Source: Novosphingobium sp. SG751A
Lineage (GTDB): Bacteria; Pseudomonadota; Alphaproteobacteria; Sphingomonadales; Sphingomonadaceae
Reading direction: 5' to 3'
Assembly (NCBI RefSeq): GCF_013149295.1
Contig: NZ_JABGCB010000019.1
Span: 1 to 64,000, forward strand
Length of the DNA stretch: 64,000 nt
Below the pieces are notes generated by a model. The model was not told the DNA's origin and ran no database searches. It worked only from the letters and a program-made list of their open reading frames with translations. Positions 53,861 to 63,259 of the stretch are shown here, in pieces. Both the position numbers and the translations under genes were made by a program. Numbering within the stretch: position 1 is the first letter of the stretch; each line of letters begins with the position of its first letter.

Positions 53861-54883
53861 ATGACATCAGCAAACTCCTCCAGCCAGAGCCGCTACCCTG
53901 CGGGCTCTCTGGCCTTCCCGCACCGTGGGCTGCTCGGTCTGGCCGGCCTTGCCCCGCATGAGATCCTCTTTCTGCTCGACGAGGCGGAACAATGGGTGGA
54001 ACTGAACCGTCAGCCGACCAAGCGGGTCGATCACCTGCGCGGGCTGACCATCATCAACGCCTTTTACGAAAATTCGACGCGCACGCTGCTCTCGTTTGAA
54101 ATCGCGGGCAAGCGCCTGGGTGCCGATGTGGTCAACATGTCGGTGGGCCAGTCCAGCGTGAAAAAGGGCGAAACGCTGATTGACACGGCCATGACGCTCA
54201 ATGCCATGCGCGCCGATGCGATCGTGATCCGCCATGCCTCTTCGGGCGCGGTACGGCTGATAGCGGAAAAAGTGGACTGCCCGGTGCTCAACGCCGGCGA
54301 TGGCCAGCATGAGCATCCCACGCAAGGCCTGCTCGACGCATTGACCATCAAGCGGGCCAAGGGCGAATTTGTCGGCCTCAAGGTGGTGATATGCGGCGAT
54401 ATTCTGCACAGCCGCGTGGCGCGCTCTAACATTCTGGCGCTGACCGCTCTTGGCGCCGATGTGCGCGTCTGTGCGCCGCCCGCCCTGATGCCCGCAGACA
54501 TCGAGCGGATGCGCGTGTCGCCCTATCACGACTTTGACGCCGCGCTCAAAGACGCCGATGTCGTCATGATGCTGCGCCTTCAGAACGAGCGCATGACCGG
54601 CCAGTTCATCCCCTCGCCGCGCGAATATCGTCATCTCTACGGTCTGTCGGTGGACCGTCTGGCGCGGGCGGCGAGCGATGCCATCGTCATGCACCCCGGC
54701 CCGATGAACCGGGGCGTGGAAATCGACTCCAACGTGGCCGACCTGCCGGGGCGCAGCCTGATTACGACACAGGTGGAAATGGGCGTGGCGATGCGGATGG
54801 CCTGTCTGGAAGTTTTGACGAGGAAAGCTCGCGGATTGCCCGGTTGGGCCGAGCCCAGAGAAGAAAAAGGAAGCTGGGCATGA
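53861..54883 (+). CDS. pyrB: Aspartate carbamoyltransferase catalytic subunit
   Basis: The 340-residue enzyme makes carbamoyl-aspartate from carbamoyl phosphate and aspartate. The carbamoyl-phosphate motif FYENSTRTLLSFE, HPTQGLLD and HPGPMNRGVEI are intact. No regulatory subunit pyrI is present. Its stop overlaps the pyrC' start by four bases. The homologue pyrC' lacks active-site residues, as in organisms where it serves as a scaffold for this enzyme. Confidence 0.96.
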   Translation: MTSANSSSQSRYPAGSLAFPHRGLLGLAGLAPHEILFLLDEAEQWVELNRQPTKRVDHLRGLTIINAFYENSTRTLLSFEIAGKRLGADVVNMSVGQSSVKKGETLIDTAMTLNAMRADAIVIRHASSGAVRLIAEKVDCPVLNAGDGQHEHPTQGLLDALTIKRAKGEFVGLKVVICGDILHSRVARSNILALTALGADVRVCAPPALMPADIERMRVSPYHDFDAALKDADVVMMLRLQNERMTGQFIPSPREYRHLYGLSVDRLARAASDAIVMHPGPMNRGVEIDSNVADLPGRSLITTQVEMGVAMRMACLEVLTRKARGLPGWAEPREEKGSWA

Positions 54884-56112
54884 AACAGGATGCTCTGACC
54901 ATCACCAACGGCCTGATCATCACCCGCGAAGGCGCCGCGGTTCCGGGCGCGATCCGTTGCGATGGCGACCGGATCGTGGCCATCGGCGCCGATGTGGCTC
55001 CGCAGGAGGGCGACCGGGTTGAGGATGCGCGCGGCAAGCTGATCGCGCCGGGTCTGGTCGATCTGGGTGTGTTTGCCATCGACAAGCCCGCGCTGCATTT
55101 CGGCGGGATCACCCGCGCTGCGCTGATGCCCGATCAGAACCCGCCTTTGGATCGCTCCTCAACCGTGCGTTATGCGGCGCAGAGCGGCAAGCCCGACCTC
55201 TGGGTCCATCCCCTTGCCGCCGCCACGCGCGCGCTGGAAGGCAGCGACATCGCCGAAATCGCCCTGATGCGCGATGCGGGCGCCAAGGCTGTGGCCACCG
55301 GCCGCCACTGGATCGCCGATTCGGGCACGATGCTGCGCCTGCTGCGCTATTGCGCGATGCTGGGCATGACGGTCATAGCCCATGCCGAGGACAGCGGCCT
55401 TGCGGGCAATGCCGTCGCCACGGCCAGCGAGATGGCGACCCGACTTGGCCTGCCCTCGGCCCCGGTCGAGGCCGAGGCGCTGGCGGTCGCGCGCGATATT
55501 GCTCTGGCCGAAATGGCGGGGGCAAAGCTGCATTTCCGCCAGATCACCACGCGCGGCGCACTGGATCTGATCCGGACAGCGCAAAAGCGGGGCGTGGCAG
55601 TGTCGGCAGGCGTGACGCCCGCGCATTTCATGCTCTCGGACACGGCGCTGGCCGATTTCCGCACCTTCTGCCGGTTTTCGCCGCCTCTGCGGCGCGAGGA
55701 CGATCGCAAGGCCGTGATCGAGGCGATTGGCGATGGCACGATCAGCGTGATCGCCAGCGGCCACGATCCGCGCGGGCCGGAGGATAAGCGCCTGCCCTTT
55801 GCCGATGCCGAACCAGGCATGGCGGGGGCCGAAACGCTGCTGCCGCTGACGATGAATCTGGTGCGCGACGAGGTGATCGACATGGCGACCGCCTTCCGCC
55901 TGCTGGCCACCAATCCGGCGCGCTTGCTGGGCGTGGATGCGGGTGCGCTGGAGGTGGGCCTGCAGGCCGACATCGCCATCATCGACGCGGATCGCCCGTG
56001 GATCGTTTCCTCGGACAAAATGGCGGCAGCTGCGGGCAACACGCCGTTTGACGGTCAGGGCGTGCAGGGCCGCGTTCTGGCCCTGTGGAAGGGCGGCCTG
56101 AAAGTCGGCTAA
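54880..56112 (+). CDS. pyrC': Dihydroorotase-like protein without metal site (PyrC' / PyrX type)
   Basis: The 410-residue protein has the amidohydrolase fold of dihydroorotase, but the metal-binding HXH after LIAPGLVD is replaced by GVF (Gly63-Val-Phe65). The catalytic Asp of the usual TDHAPH is missing too (SGHDPR). Such homologues coupled to pyrB in pseudomonads are inactive and needed for assembly of aspartate carbamoyltransferase. The same role is probable here and a true dihydroorotase should lie elsewhere. The ATG overlaps the pyrB stop (ATGA). Confidence 0.88.
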   Translation: MKQDALTITNGLIITREGAAVPGAIRCDGDRIVAIGADVAPQEGDRVEDARGKLIAPGLVDLGVFAIDKPALHFGGITRAALMPDQNPPLDRSSTVRYAAQSGKPDLWVHPLAAATRALEGSDIAEIALMRDAGAKAVATGRHWIADSGTMLRLLRYCAMLGMTVIAHAEDSGLAGNAVATASEMATRLGLPSAPVEAEALAVARDIALAEMAGAKLHFRQITTRGALDLIRTAQKRGVAVSAGVTPAHFMLSDTALADFRTFCRFSPPLRREDDRKAVIEAIGDGTISVIASGHDPRGPEDKRLPFADAEPGMAGAETLLPLTMNLVRDEVIDMATAFRLLATNPARLLGVDAGALEVGLQADIAIIDADRPWIVSSDKMAAAAGNTPFDGQGVQGRVLALWKGGLKVG

Positions 56113-56124
56113 AACACAAGTCGA

Positions 56125-56598
56125 CTAAACGGCGATTTCGGCCTGTCTGGCCCCCAGCGCGCTTATCGCATCATCGGGGGCCAGACGGACCTGAAGCCCG
56201 CGCTGCCCACCATTGATATAGATGCTTTCCCATTCCCGCGCGCTGGCGTCCAGCACCACGGGAACTTTGCGAGTCTGGCCAAAGGGGCTGATGCCGCCGA
56301 TCTTATATCCGGTAATTCGCTCGGCATCGGCCGGTTTCATCATCACCGCCTGTTTCACACCCAACGCGGCGGCGGCCTTTTTCATCGCCACCTCGCGGTC
56401 GCTGGGCGCGATGACACAGGCCGGTTTGCCATCGGCCAGCACCATCAGCGTCTTGAACACCCGCCCCGCCGGTTCGCCCAGAGCGGCGGCGGCGGCCTGA
56501 CCGATGCTGTCGGCGTCGGGGTCGTAATCATAGGTGTGCAGCGTGTAAGTCACGCCTGCGCGGTCGAGAAATTGCGTTGCGCGCGTTGCCTTGGCCAT
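56125..56598 (-). CDS. ybaK: Cys-tRNA(Pro)/aminoacyl-tRNA deacylase YbaK
   Basis: The 157-residue protein is a single YbaK/EbsC editing domain that hydrolyses mischarged Cys-tRNA(Pro). Family features are FKTLMV (with the catalytic Lys nearby), the SPFGQ motif, and GGQRGLQ near the end. AAGGAGG precedes the ATG. It is convergent with pyrC' and stands alone. Confidence 0.92.
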   Translation of the reverse strand: MAKATRATQFLDRAGVTYTLHTYDYDPDADSIGQAAAAALGEPAGRVFKTLMVLADGKPACVIAPSDREVAMKKAAAALGVKQAVMMKPADAERITGYKIGGISPFGQTRKVPVVLDASAREWESIYINGGQRGLQVRLAPDDAISALGARQAEIAV

Positions 56599-56652
56599 GG
56601 GGCGCCTCCTTGGCCTATGGCTCTATCCGCCCGCGAAGCCTTTGCCCAGAGC

Positions 56653-58494
56653 CTAAAATTCGCTCCAGTCATCGCCCACGGCCTTGGCCATACCGGAGGG
56701 ACGATGGCGCACTTCGGGCGCGGGCCGGGTTCGTTGCAGCGTCGACTGGCGGCGGAAAGGCACCGGATCATCGCCCCTTTCGCGTCGGATCGCCGCATCG
56801 CGGGTGCGGAAACCCGACACCAGTTGAGTCAGTTTCTCAGCTTCCTGCGAGAGATTGCGGGTCGAACTGGTGGATTGCTGGACCATCGCGGCATTTTGCT
56901 GGGTCATGCGGTCCATATCGCCTACGGCGTCATTGACCACGCGAATATTGGTCGCCTGCCGCTGAGAGCTTTCGGCAATTTCCTCGATCAGAACGCTGAT
57001 TTCCGAAACTTTTGCCACAATGCCCTGCAGGCGTTCGCCCGTACGCCCGACCAGATCGACGCCAGCCTCGACCTGAGTGGAGGAATTCTGGATCAGGCTT
57101 TTGATATCGCGCGCGGCATCTGCCGTCCGCTGGGCCAGGGCGCGAACCTCGCTGGCCACCACGGCAAAGCCGCGCCCCGCCTCGCCCGCCCGCGCGGCCT
57201 CGACCCCGGCGTTGAGCGCGAGAAGGTTGGTCTGAAAGGCAATGGAATCAATCACATTGATGATCTGACTGATCTGCTGCGATGATTGCTCAATGGCGGC
57301 CATGGCATCGACCGCATGGGCCACGACATCGCCGCCGTCGCTGGCCTGACGATGGGCCTCCTGCGTGGCGGCGCGCACCACGGCGGCGGTCTGGGCCGAG
57401 GCCTGAACCGTTTCGGACACCGCGCGCAGCGAGGCGGCGGTTTCCTCAAGGCTGGCGGCCTGCGTCTCGTTCCTGCCGGCCAGATCGTCGGCAGCGGCCT
57501 TGATCTCCTTGACCGAGCGCATCACCCCGCCCGCGCCCACGCGAACCGTGCCAAGCGCATCCATCAGCGAGGAGACCGAATGATTGTAATTTTCGCGCAG
57601 GGCCTCGTATTCGGGCGGAAAGGCATCGTGCAGACGGTGTTCCAGATCCTTGGCGGCCAGTTGAGTCAACGCGCCGCTCAACGCATCGACCACCTGTTTC
57701 TGTTCGACCTGCGCCCGCTTCTGGGCAAGACCGGCCTGACGGAAAACTTCCATGGCCTGCGCCATGATGCCGATTTCGTCGCCCCGCTCGCGCCCTTCGG
57801 CCTCAAAGGAATAATCGCCCTGCGCCATACGCCCCATCGCCTGCGCGGTGGCTTGAAGCGGCAAGACAATGCCATGGTCGATAAAGCGGCGGGCCATCAC
57901 AATGGCGCCAACCACCAGCGCCATCATCACGCCGACCAGAACCAGCGCCGCAATCACCAGCGGATCGTCGAAACGATGCTCTGCCGCGCGGAAATCACCC
58001 GACATTTTGACCAGCCGCAGGATAGCCTCGTGCTGTCTGGCATAGGCCGGGGCCAGTTCCTCGTCATAGATCCTGCGCATCGCGGCCTCGTCGCCTGCCC
58101 GAGCCGCCGGGGAGAACCGGGCGTTCAGCGCACTCCAGAAAGCATCGGCATAGGCCTGGCTTTGTTTGAGAACCTCGAGTTGATCAGCCGGGATCGGAGC
58201 GGTCTGCCAATAAGCTTTGCGGGCCAGATAGTCCCTTTCCAGCGCAGCCAGATTTTGCAGATGCAGCCCCGCCTGTTCCGGATGAAGCATCGCCTGCGAG
58301 GCTTCGAGGCAAGGTTCGACAACATAGGCGGGCGGCGGCAGTATATCGGCCACCAATTCATCCTGAAGCGCATATTTGCGATAAATCGGCCCGCCATAAC
58401 GGATCTGGAAAATCGCGGCGGCCGACAGAATAATGGCAAGGCCAACGACGGCAAAGATCAGCCGACTGCCAATTCTAGCCTTGTCACCGATCAT
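56653..58494 (-). CDS. Methyl-accepting chemotaxis protein (second in window)
   Basis: The 613-residue chemoreceptor has a first transmembrane helix near 12-28, a helical sensor region, a second helix near 178-202 (ALVLVGVMMALVVGAIVM), a HAMP domain and a signalling domain with SIAFQTNLLALNAGVEAARAG. The sensor differs from that of the receptor at 20277, so they should sense different cues. No che genes are near. A C-terminal pentapeptide for CheR binding is not obvious. Confidence 0.92.
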   Translation of the reverse strand: MIGDKARIGSRLIFAVVGLAIILSAAAIFQIRYGGPIYRKYALQDELVADILPPPAYVVEPCLEASQAMLHPEQAGLHLQNLAALERDYLARKAYWQTAPIPADQLEVLKQSQAYADAFWSALNARFSPAARAGDEAAMRRIYDEELAPAYARQHEAILRLVKMSGDFRAAEHRFDDPLVIAALVLVGVMMALVVGAIVMARRFIDHGIVLPLQATAQAMGRMAQGDYSFEAEGRERGDEIGIMAQAMEVFRQAGLAQKRAQVEQKQVVDALSGALTQLAAKDLEHRLHDAFPPEYEALRENYNHSVSSLMDALGTVRVGAGGVMRSVKEIKAAADDLAGRNETQAASLEETAASLRAVSETVQASAQTAAVVRAATQEAHRQASDGGDVVAHAVDAMAAIEQSSQQISQIINVIDSIAFQTNLLALNAGVEAARAGEAGRGFAVVASEVRALAQRTADAARDIKSLIQNSSTQVEAGVDLVGRTGERLQGIVAKVSEISVLIEEIAESSQRQATNIRVVNDAVGDMDRMTQQNAAMVQQSTSSTRNLSQEAEKLTQLVSGFRTRDAAIRRERGDDPVPFRRQSTLQRTRPAPEVRHRPSGMAKAVGDDWSEF

Positions 58495-58789
58495 GCCACT
58501 TCAATCCCGTTGCCTGCACGCAATTGCACCGTAACAAGGAGTGGTTGGCGCGTCGTATCGAATTGCCCTGTCGAAATACTTAGCCTTGCGCAAAGCGAAG
58601 GTTTGCAACAGGCCCGGCCGGATGCGTTCACGCAAAAATCCTTGCCTTGGGGCCAAATTTCGCTAAGGGCCGCATCTTCTGAAAGTGCGGATTCGCAGCC
58701 CGCGCACATGATATGCGAAGAAAGCCGGAGGGGCCCCGCAATCGTGCGGACAAGCCAGCGATCGGTTAACGGATGAAAAGGAAGCTGCC
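58495..58789 (+). promoter_or_regulatory. Leader and promoter region of rpsF-rpsR-rplI
   Basis: These 295 bases hold the promoters of the chemoreceptor (minus) and the ribosomal operon (plus). Near the rpsF start a CCGCA-ATCG-TGCGG hairpin (58736-58749) and a nearby GCCGGAGGGGCCCC stretch could form part of an S6:S18-type autoregulatory leader, which is known upstream of rpsF in many bacteria. The match is not close enough to claim it. No coding sequence is seen. Confidence 0.3.
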
Positions 58790-59152
58790 GTGGCTCTCTA
58801 TGAGCACGTGTTCCTGGCTCGCCAGGATCTGAGCCAAGCGCAGGTTGATGCGCTTGCCGCCACCGCCACCGAGATCATTGAAACCAACGGGGGCAAGGTC
58901 ACCAAGACCGAAACCTGGGGTCTCAAGAACCTCGCCTACAAGATCAAGCGCAACCGTAAGGCTCACTTTGTGATGCTGAACGTTGAAGCCCCCGCCGGCG
59001 TCACCGCCGAGCTGGAGCGCCAGATCGGTATCAACGAAGACATCATCCGTTTCATCACCGTTCGCGTTGATGAACTGGAAGCTGGCCCGTCGGTCCAGAT
59101 GCGCAAGAACGATCGCGAGCGCAGCCGTCGCCGCGAACGCGAGGAGGCTTGA
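58790..59152 (+). CDS. rpsF: 30S ribosomal protein S6
   Basis: The 120-residue protein starts MALYEHVFLARQDLS and has the S6 fold with the RKAHFVMLN and GLKNLAYKIKR motifs. The start is GTG, with AAGGA seven bases upstream. The basic C-terminal tail (NDRERSRRRERE) is longer than the core. It binds 16S rRNA together with S18, whose gene follows after three bases. Confidence 0.97.
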   Translation: MALYEHVFLARQDLSQAQVDALAATATEIIETNGGKVTKTETWGLKNLAYKIKRNRKAHFVMLNVEAPAGVTAELERQIGINEDIIRFITVRVDELEAGPSVQMRKNDRERSRRREREEA

Positions 59153-59155
59153 TCC

Positions 59156-59380
59156 ATGGCTCGTGCATTTTTCCGTCGTCGCAAGAGCTGCCCCTTCTCG
59201 GGCAAGAACGCTCCCAAGATCGACTATAAGGACATCCGCCTGCTTCAGGGCTTCATGTCCGAACGTGGCAAGATCGTTCCCAGCCGCATCACCGCCGTTT
59301 CTGCCAAGAAGCAGCGTGAACTGGGCCAGGCGATCAAGCGCGCCCGCCATCTGGGCCTGCTGCCCTACCTCGTAAAGTAA
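59156..59380 (+). CDS. rpsR: 30S ribosomal protein S18
   Basis: The 74-residue protein shows the S18 pattern: FRRRKSCPFSG, YKDIRLLQGF, RIVPSRIT-like segment KIVPSRITAV, and AIKRARHLGLLPYL. It partners S6 on the platform of the small subunit. GAGGAGG in the end of rpsF is its ribosome site. Confidence 0.97.
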   Translation: MARAFFRRRKSCPFSGKNAPKIDYKDIRLLQGFMSERGKIVPSRITAVSAKKQRELGQAIKRARHLGLLPYLVK

Positions 59381-59392
59381 GGGAGAAAATCC

Positions 59393-59986
59393 ATGCAGAT
59401 CATTCTCCTCGAACGTATCGAGAAGCTGGGCCACATCGGTGACGTCGTCACCGTGAAGGACGGTTACGCCCGTAACTTCCTGCTGCCCAACAAGAAGGCG
59501 CTGCGCGCCAACGAAGCCAACCGCAAGGTGTTCGAAGCCCAGCGCGCCGACATCGAAAAGCGGAACGCGGAAGCCAAGGCTACTGCCGAAGGCCAGTCGG
59601 GTGACGTCGAAGGCAAGAGCGTGGTTCTGATCCGCGCCGCCTCGAACGCCGGCCACCTGTATGGCTCGGTTTCGGTGCGCGACATCGCCGATGGCCTGAA
59701 CGCCGAAGGCGCCAAGGTCAACAAGGCGATGATCGTTCTGGAACGTCCGATCAAGTCGATCGGCATCTATGACGTTCGCGTTGCTCTGCACCCCGAAGTC
59801 TCGGTGACCGTCAAGGTGAACGTTGCCCGTTCGCCCGACGAAGCCGAACTGCAGGCTCAGGGCGTCAACATCTCGGAAGCGCTGTTCGACAACGCCGTGG
59901 GCGGCTTCACCGAAGCCTATGACCCCAACGCAGAGCCCGGCGAAATTCCGTCGGACCTGCTGGAAGGTGAAACGGAAGCCGAGTAA
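59393..59986 (+). CDS. rplI: 50S ribosomal protein L9
   Basis: The 197-residue protein has the N-terminal rRNA-binding domain (MQIILLERIEKLGHIGDVV, GYARNFLLPNKKA) and the C-terminal domain joined by a long helix. It is about 50 residues longer than E. coli L9; the extra acidic C-terminal part (ending LLEGETEAE) is usual for alphaproteobacteria. GGGAGAAAATCC precedes the ATG. A strong terminator closes the operon. Confidence 0.97.
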   Translation: MQIILLERIEKLGHIGDVVTVKDGYARNFLLPNKKALRANEANRKVFEAQRADIEKRNAEAKATAEGQSGDVEGKSVVLIRAASNAGHLYGSVSVRDIADGLNAEGAKVNKAMIVLERPIKSIGIYDVRVALHPEVSVTVKVNVARSPDEAELQAQGVNISEALFDNAVGGFTEAYDPNAEPGEIPSDLLEGETEAE

Positions 59987-60022
59987 TCGGTTTTCGCAGG
60001 CCTCCGGGCCCGAAAAGAATTA

Positions 60023-60051
60023 GGGGGTGTGGGAAACCGCGCCCCCTTTTT
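60023..60051 (+). terminator. Rho-independent terminator of rpsF-rpsR-rplI
   Basis: GGGGGTGTGG pairs with CCGCGCCCCC (10 bp, two G-T pairs) around a GAAA tetraloop, followed by TTTTT. It begins 37 bases after rplI. Confidence 0.92.
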
Positions 60052-60058
60052 CTATGCG

Positions 60059-61063
60059 TTACTTCTTGATCCGCAGAAAACGCGCGGCATTGTTATACAG
60101 AATATCGCGCTTCTGTTCAGGCGTCAGATAGTCGGCGTTTTGAATGATGCCAATTGAATAGGCCATCAGCCCCGGCCACAGCAATTGATCGGTGCCATAC
60201 ATCACCCGGTCGCCAAACCCGCCCTCGACAAGGCGCTGGATATAGCGATTCACTTCCTTGCGCGGATAGGACCAGATCAGGCCCGCGATATCGACATAGA
60301 CATGGCTGTTGGCCTGAAGCAGCGTGAGCATGTTTTCGGCCATCGGATAGCCGGCATGCATCACCTGAATCCGCAATTTGGGATGGCGGGCCAGCAGGTC
60401 TTCGAGCAGCAGCGGATTACCCATCGAGCCGCGGAAGCTGGAGCGCGAGACATTCGAACGCCCAGAGCCGCCTGTGCCCATGTGGATCGCCACAGGAATA
60501 TCCAGCTTTTCGGCCAGCTCGAAATAGGGCTCTGCGCGCATGTCGCTGGGCGAAATGCCTTCATATTGCAGGCCGATCTCGCCCATCACCTTGAAGCCAT
60601 CCTTGGTGAAGGACACTTCGAGCCGCTTTAACTGATCGGCCTGATCGGGTGTAGTTACGCTCTTGAAGGCTGTACCAGGGATCACGCGCTCGGGCGCGGC
60701 GGCCTGCCACTTCTTCACCTCAGCCGGATCGCCAAAGAACACGCCGGTCACATTCAACCGCTTCATCTCGGCCAGCACCTCGGGCATATATTGCCCCTTG
60801 GCCGCCGGATAGAGGCGCGGCGTGCAATCCTCCTTCGACCAACCAAACGATGCCTCGGGTCCATCGGCGGGGTCCGAGGCAAGGAAACGGTCAGCATTGG
60901 GACACATCGGCATGCCCCCGCTGGCAAATTCCCCAGCGTGCATATGCACGTCGATCACCGGGCCGGGCTCGCCTGCGGCGTTCTGCGCCATGGCTGTGCC
61001 AATCATGAAAACGTTACCAAGCATAGATGCGGTTAAAGCGGCTCGCAGGCCCGTCTTGCGCAT
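60059..61063 (-). CDS. Exported amidohydrolase family protein
   Basis: The 334-residue protein has a signal peptide (MRKTGLRAALTASMLGNVFM, ending near AMA) and a TIM-barrel amidohydrolase domain of the amidohydrolase-2 type. The metal ligands HXH are in VIDVHMHAGE (His40, His42). IHMGTGG, the VMHAGYP segment and an Asp in YGTDQLLWPG follow. The substrate is unknown. Start 61063 is chosen because it gives the signal peptide and has GGGAGAGA upstream. Confidence 0.86.
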   Translation of the reverse strand: MRKTGLRAALTASMLGNVFMIGTAMAQNAAGEPGPVIDVHMHAGEFASGGMPMCPNADRFLASDPADGPEASFGWSKEDCTPRLYPAAKGQYMPEVLAEMKRLNVTGVFFGDPAEVKKWQAAAPERVIPGTAFKSVTTPDQADQLKRLEVSFTKDGFKVMGEIGLQYEGISPSDMRAEPYFELAEKLDIPVAIHMGTGGSGRSNVSRSSFRGSMGNPLLLEDLLARHPKLRIQVMHAGYPMAENMLTLLQANSHVYVDIAGLIWSYPRKEVNRYIQRLVEGGFGDRVMYGTDQLLWPGLMAYSIGIIQNADYLTPEQKRDILYNNAARFLRIKK

Positions 61064-61209
61064 TCTCTCTCTCCCATGGGATGAAATGTCGGGACGCCTT
61101 CCCTGTTTCGCGCCCGCGCAGCCATCCTTGCGCGCCAATCTTACGCCGTCAAGTCAGCCATTTCTTCGCCCCCTCTTGCAGCGCAGCGCAAGTGCGATAG
61201 TTTTACCCC

Positions 61210-62640
61210 ATGAACACAGAGCAAATCATCACCCAATTGAGCGCCATCTATGATGCCGCCGTCGCCACATTGCGGGCCGATATTGCGGCCTTTGCCGAAA
61301 ATGGCACGATCCCGCCCGCCTCGCGGATTGCCGAAAACGCCTGGTGCTATCCCGAATTGCGTGTCCATTATTCCGGCCACGAGACCCATCCCGATGCCAG
61401 TCGCGCCTTTGGCCGTCTCAGCGATGCCGGTTCCTATGCCACCACCGTCACCAAGCCCCACCTGTTTGCAGGCTATCTTGACGAGCAATTGCTGACACTG
61501 GCCGAAGATTATGAAATCACGGTCGAAGTCGCCCGGTCGAATCAGCAGATCCCCTTTCCCTATGTGCTGGACGCCACCAACGCCACCTCGGCCCGGCCAT
61601 GGGAATTGGCACAGCATTTCCCGACCACCGAACTGGCGCTGATCGGCGATGAATTGTCCGACGGGCTGGTCGATATGGGTCAGGATGGGCAGGTCATGCC
61701 GCTGGCCCTGTTCGACGGGCTGCGCACCGATTTCAGCCTCGCGCGTCTGGCGCATTACACCGGCACCAGCCCCAGCCATTTCCAGCGCTATATTCTCTTC
61801 ACCAACTATCACCGCTATGTCGATGAATTCGTCGATTGGGCGGGCCAGCAATTGGGCGAGAACGGCTATACGGCGCTGTCTGGTGCGGGCGGGCTGTATC
61901 TGACCCAGCGGCATGACAATGCGCGTGTGCTGCTCTCCGACACGGCCTGGCGGCGGCATCAGATGCCCGCCTATCACCTGATCGGTCCGAACCGCAGCGG
62001 GATCACGCTGGTCAATATTGGCGTTGGCCCTTCCAATGCGAAAACGATCTGCGACCACCTTGCGGTTTTAAGGCCCGAAGCATGGCTGATGATCGGTCAT
62101 TGCGGCGGCCTGCGCGATACGCAGAAGATCGGCGATTATGTGCTGGCCCATGCTTATCTGCGCGATGATCATGTGCTCGATCCGGTCCTGCCGCCCGAAA
62201 TCCCCATCCCGGCCATTGCAGAAGTGCAGCGGGCGCTGGAACATGCCGCCGAGATCATTTCCGGCCAGACCGGCGCGAACCTGAAGAAGCGTCTGCGCAC
62301 CGGCACTGTGGTGACGACCGATGATCGCAACTGGGAATTGCGCTACACGCTCTCAGCCCAGCGTTTCAGCCTGAGCCGGGCGGTGGGCATCGATATGGAA
62401 AGCGCAACCATCGCCGCGCAGGGGTACCGCTTCCGCGTTCCCTATGGCACGCTGCTCTGCGTCTCGGACAAGCCGCTGCATGGCGAGATCAAGCTGCCCG
62501 GACAGGCAAACCGCTTCTATGAGGAAGCCATCGCCGCCCATCTGGCCATCGGCACCACCACGGTCGATCTGCTGCGCGCCGAGGGACAGCGGCTGCATTC
62601 ACGCAAGCTGCGCGCTTTCCGCGAGCCGCCATTCCGCTGA
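61210..62640 (+). CDS. amn: AMP nucleosidase
   Basis: The 476-residue enzyme splits AMP into adenine and ribose 5-phosphate. It has the N-terminal AMP-nucleosidase domain and a C-terminal phosphorylase-like domain. Key segments are VGPSNAKT, IGHCGGLRDTQKIGDYVLA, and GIDMESATIAAQG, whose Glu binds ribose. The length matches E. coli Amn. No clear ribosome site precedes the ATG. A bidirectional terminator follows. Confidence 0.95.
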   Translation: MNTEQIITQLSAIYDAAVATLRADIAAFAENGTIPPASRIAENAWCYPELRVHYSGHETHPDASRAFGRLSDAGSYATTVTKPHLFAGYLDEQLLTLAEDYEITVEVARSNQQIPFPYVLDATNATSARPWELAQHFPTTELALIGDELSDGLVDMGQDGQVMPLALFDGLRTDFSLARLAHYTGTSPSHFQRYILFTNYHRYVDEFVDWAGQQLGENGYTALSGAGGLYLTQRHDNARVLLSDTAWRRHQMPAYHLIGPNRSGITLVNIGVGPSNAKTICDHLAVLRPEAWLMIGHCGGLRDTQKIGDYVLAHAYLRDDHVLDPVLPPEIPIPAIAEVQRALEHAAEIISGQTGANLKKRLRTGTVVTTDDRNWELRYTLSAQRFSLSRAVGIDMESATIAAQGYRFRVPYGTLLCVSDKPLHGEIKLPGQANRFYEEAIAAHLAIGTTTVDLLRAEGQRLHSRKLRAFREPPFR

Positions 62641-62664
62641 TTACCCGTTACGGGCAAAGAAAAA

Positions 62665-62696
62665 CCGCCGTGGCATCATCTGCCACGGCGGGTTTT
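62665..62696. terminator. Bidirectional terminator between amn and rplQ
   Basis: CCGCCGTGGCA pairs perfectly with TGCCACGGCGG (11 bp, five-base loop). The plus strand continues GTTTT and the minus strand TTTTTC, so it can end both amn and the rpoA-rplQ transcript. Confidence 0.9.
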
Positions 62697-62726
62697 CTAT
62701 TGCGACCTTTGGAAGATCAGCGAGAA

Positions 62727-63143
62727 TTATTCCTCACCTTCATCCGCAGTCAGAACCGGACCCGAGTCCTGGCCCTTAGCGGCCACGTCACGGTCAACCA
62801 GTTCGATAATCGCCAGCGGCGCAGCGTCCGATGCACGGATGCCGGCCTTGATCACGCGGGTGTAGCCACCGTTGCGATCCGAATAGCGCGAAGCCAGGAC
62901 GTCGAACAGCTTAACCAGCTGAGCATCGTCCTGCAGGCGGGCGTGCGCCAAACGACGGTTCGAAAGACCGCCACGCTTAGCCAGCGTGATCAGCTTTTCG
63001 AGGTAGGGGCGCAGTTCCTTGGCCTTGGGAACAGTGGTCAGGATCTGCTCATGCTTGATGAGCGAAGCCGACAGGTTGCGCAGCAGCGACTGGCGATGCT
63101 GGCTGGTGCGGTTCAGCTTACGCTGGCCGTACTTATGACGCAT
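62727..63143 (-). CDS. rplQ: 50S ribosomal protein L17
   Basis: The 138-residue protein begins MRHKYGQRKLNRTSQHRQSL and contains NLSASLIKHEQILTT, diagnostic for L17. A short acidic C-terminal extension (VAAKGQDSGPVLTADEGEE) follows the core. It is the last gene of the ribosomal alpha operon, 116 bases after rpoA. Confidence 0.97.
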   Translation of the reverse strand: MRHKYGQRKLNRTSQHRQSLLRNLSASLIKHEQILTTVPKAKELRPYLEKLITLAKRGGLSNRRLAHARLQDDAQLVKLFDVLASRYSDRNGGYTRVIKAGIRASDAAPLAIIELVDRDVAAKGQDSGPVLTADEGEE

Positions 63144-63226
63144 TGTATGTTCCTTCGCGTTCGTAGGGGGGCCGTTTCAGGTACCCCGATCCAGGCGACA
63201 TTTGACGGCTGCCACCAAAACCGTTT

Positions 63227-63252
63227 GGCGGGGCCGGTTTCCCAGCCCCGCC
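63227..63252 (-). terminator. Hairpin between rpoA and rplQ
   Basis: GGCGGGGC pairs with GCCCCGCC (8 bp, 10-base loop) seven bases after the rpoA stop. No T-run follows. It may partly attenuate or protect the mRNA between the two genes. Confidence 0.4.
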
Positions 63253-63259
63253 GAAACTT

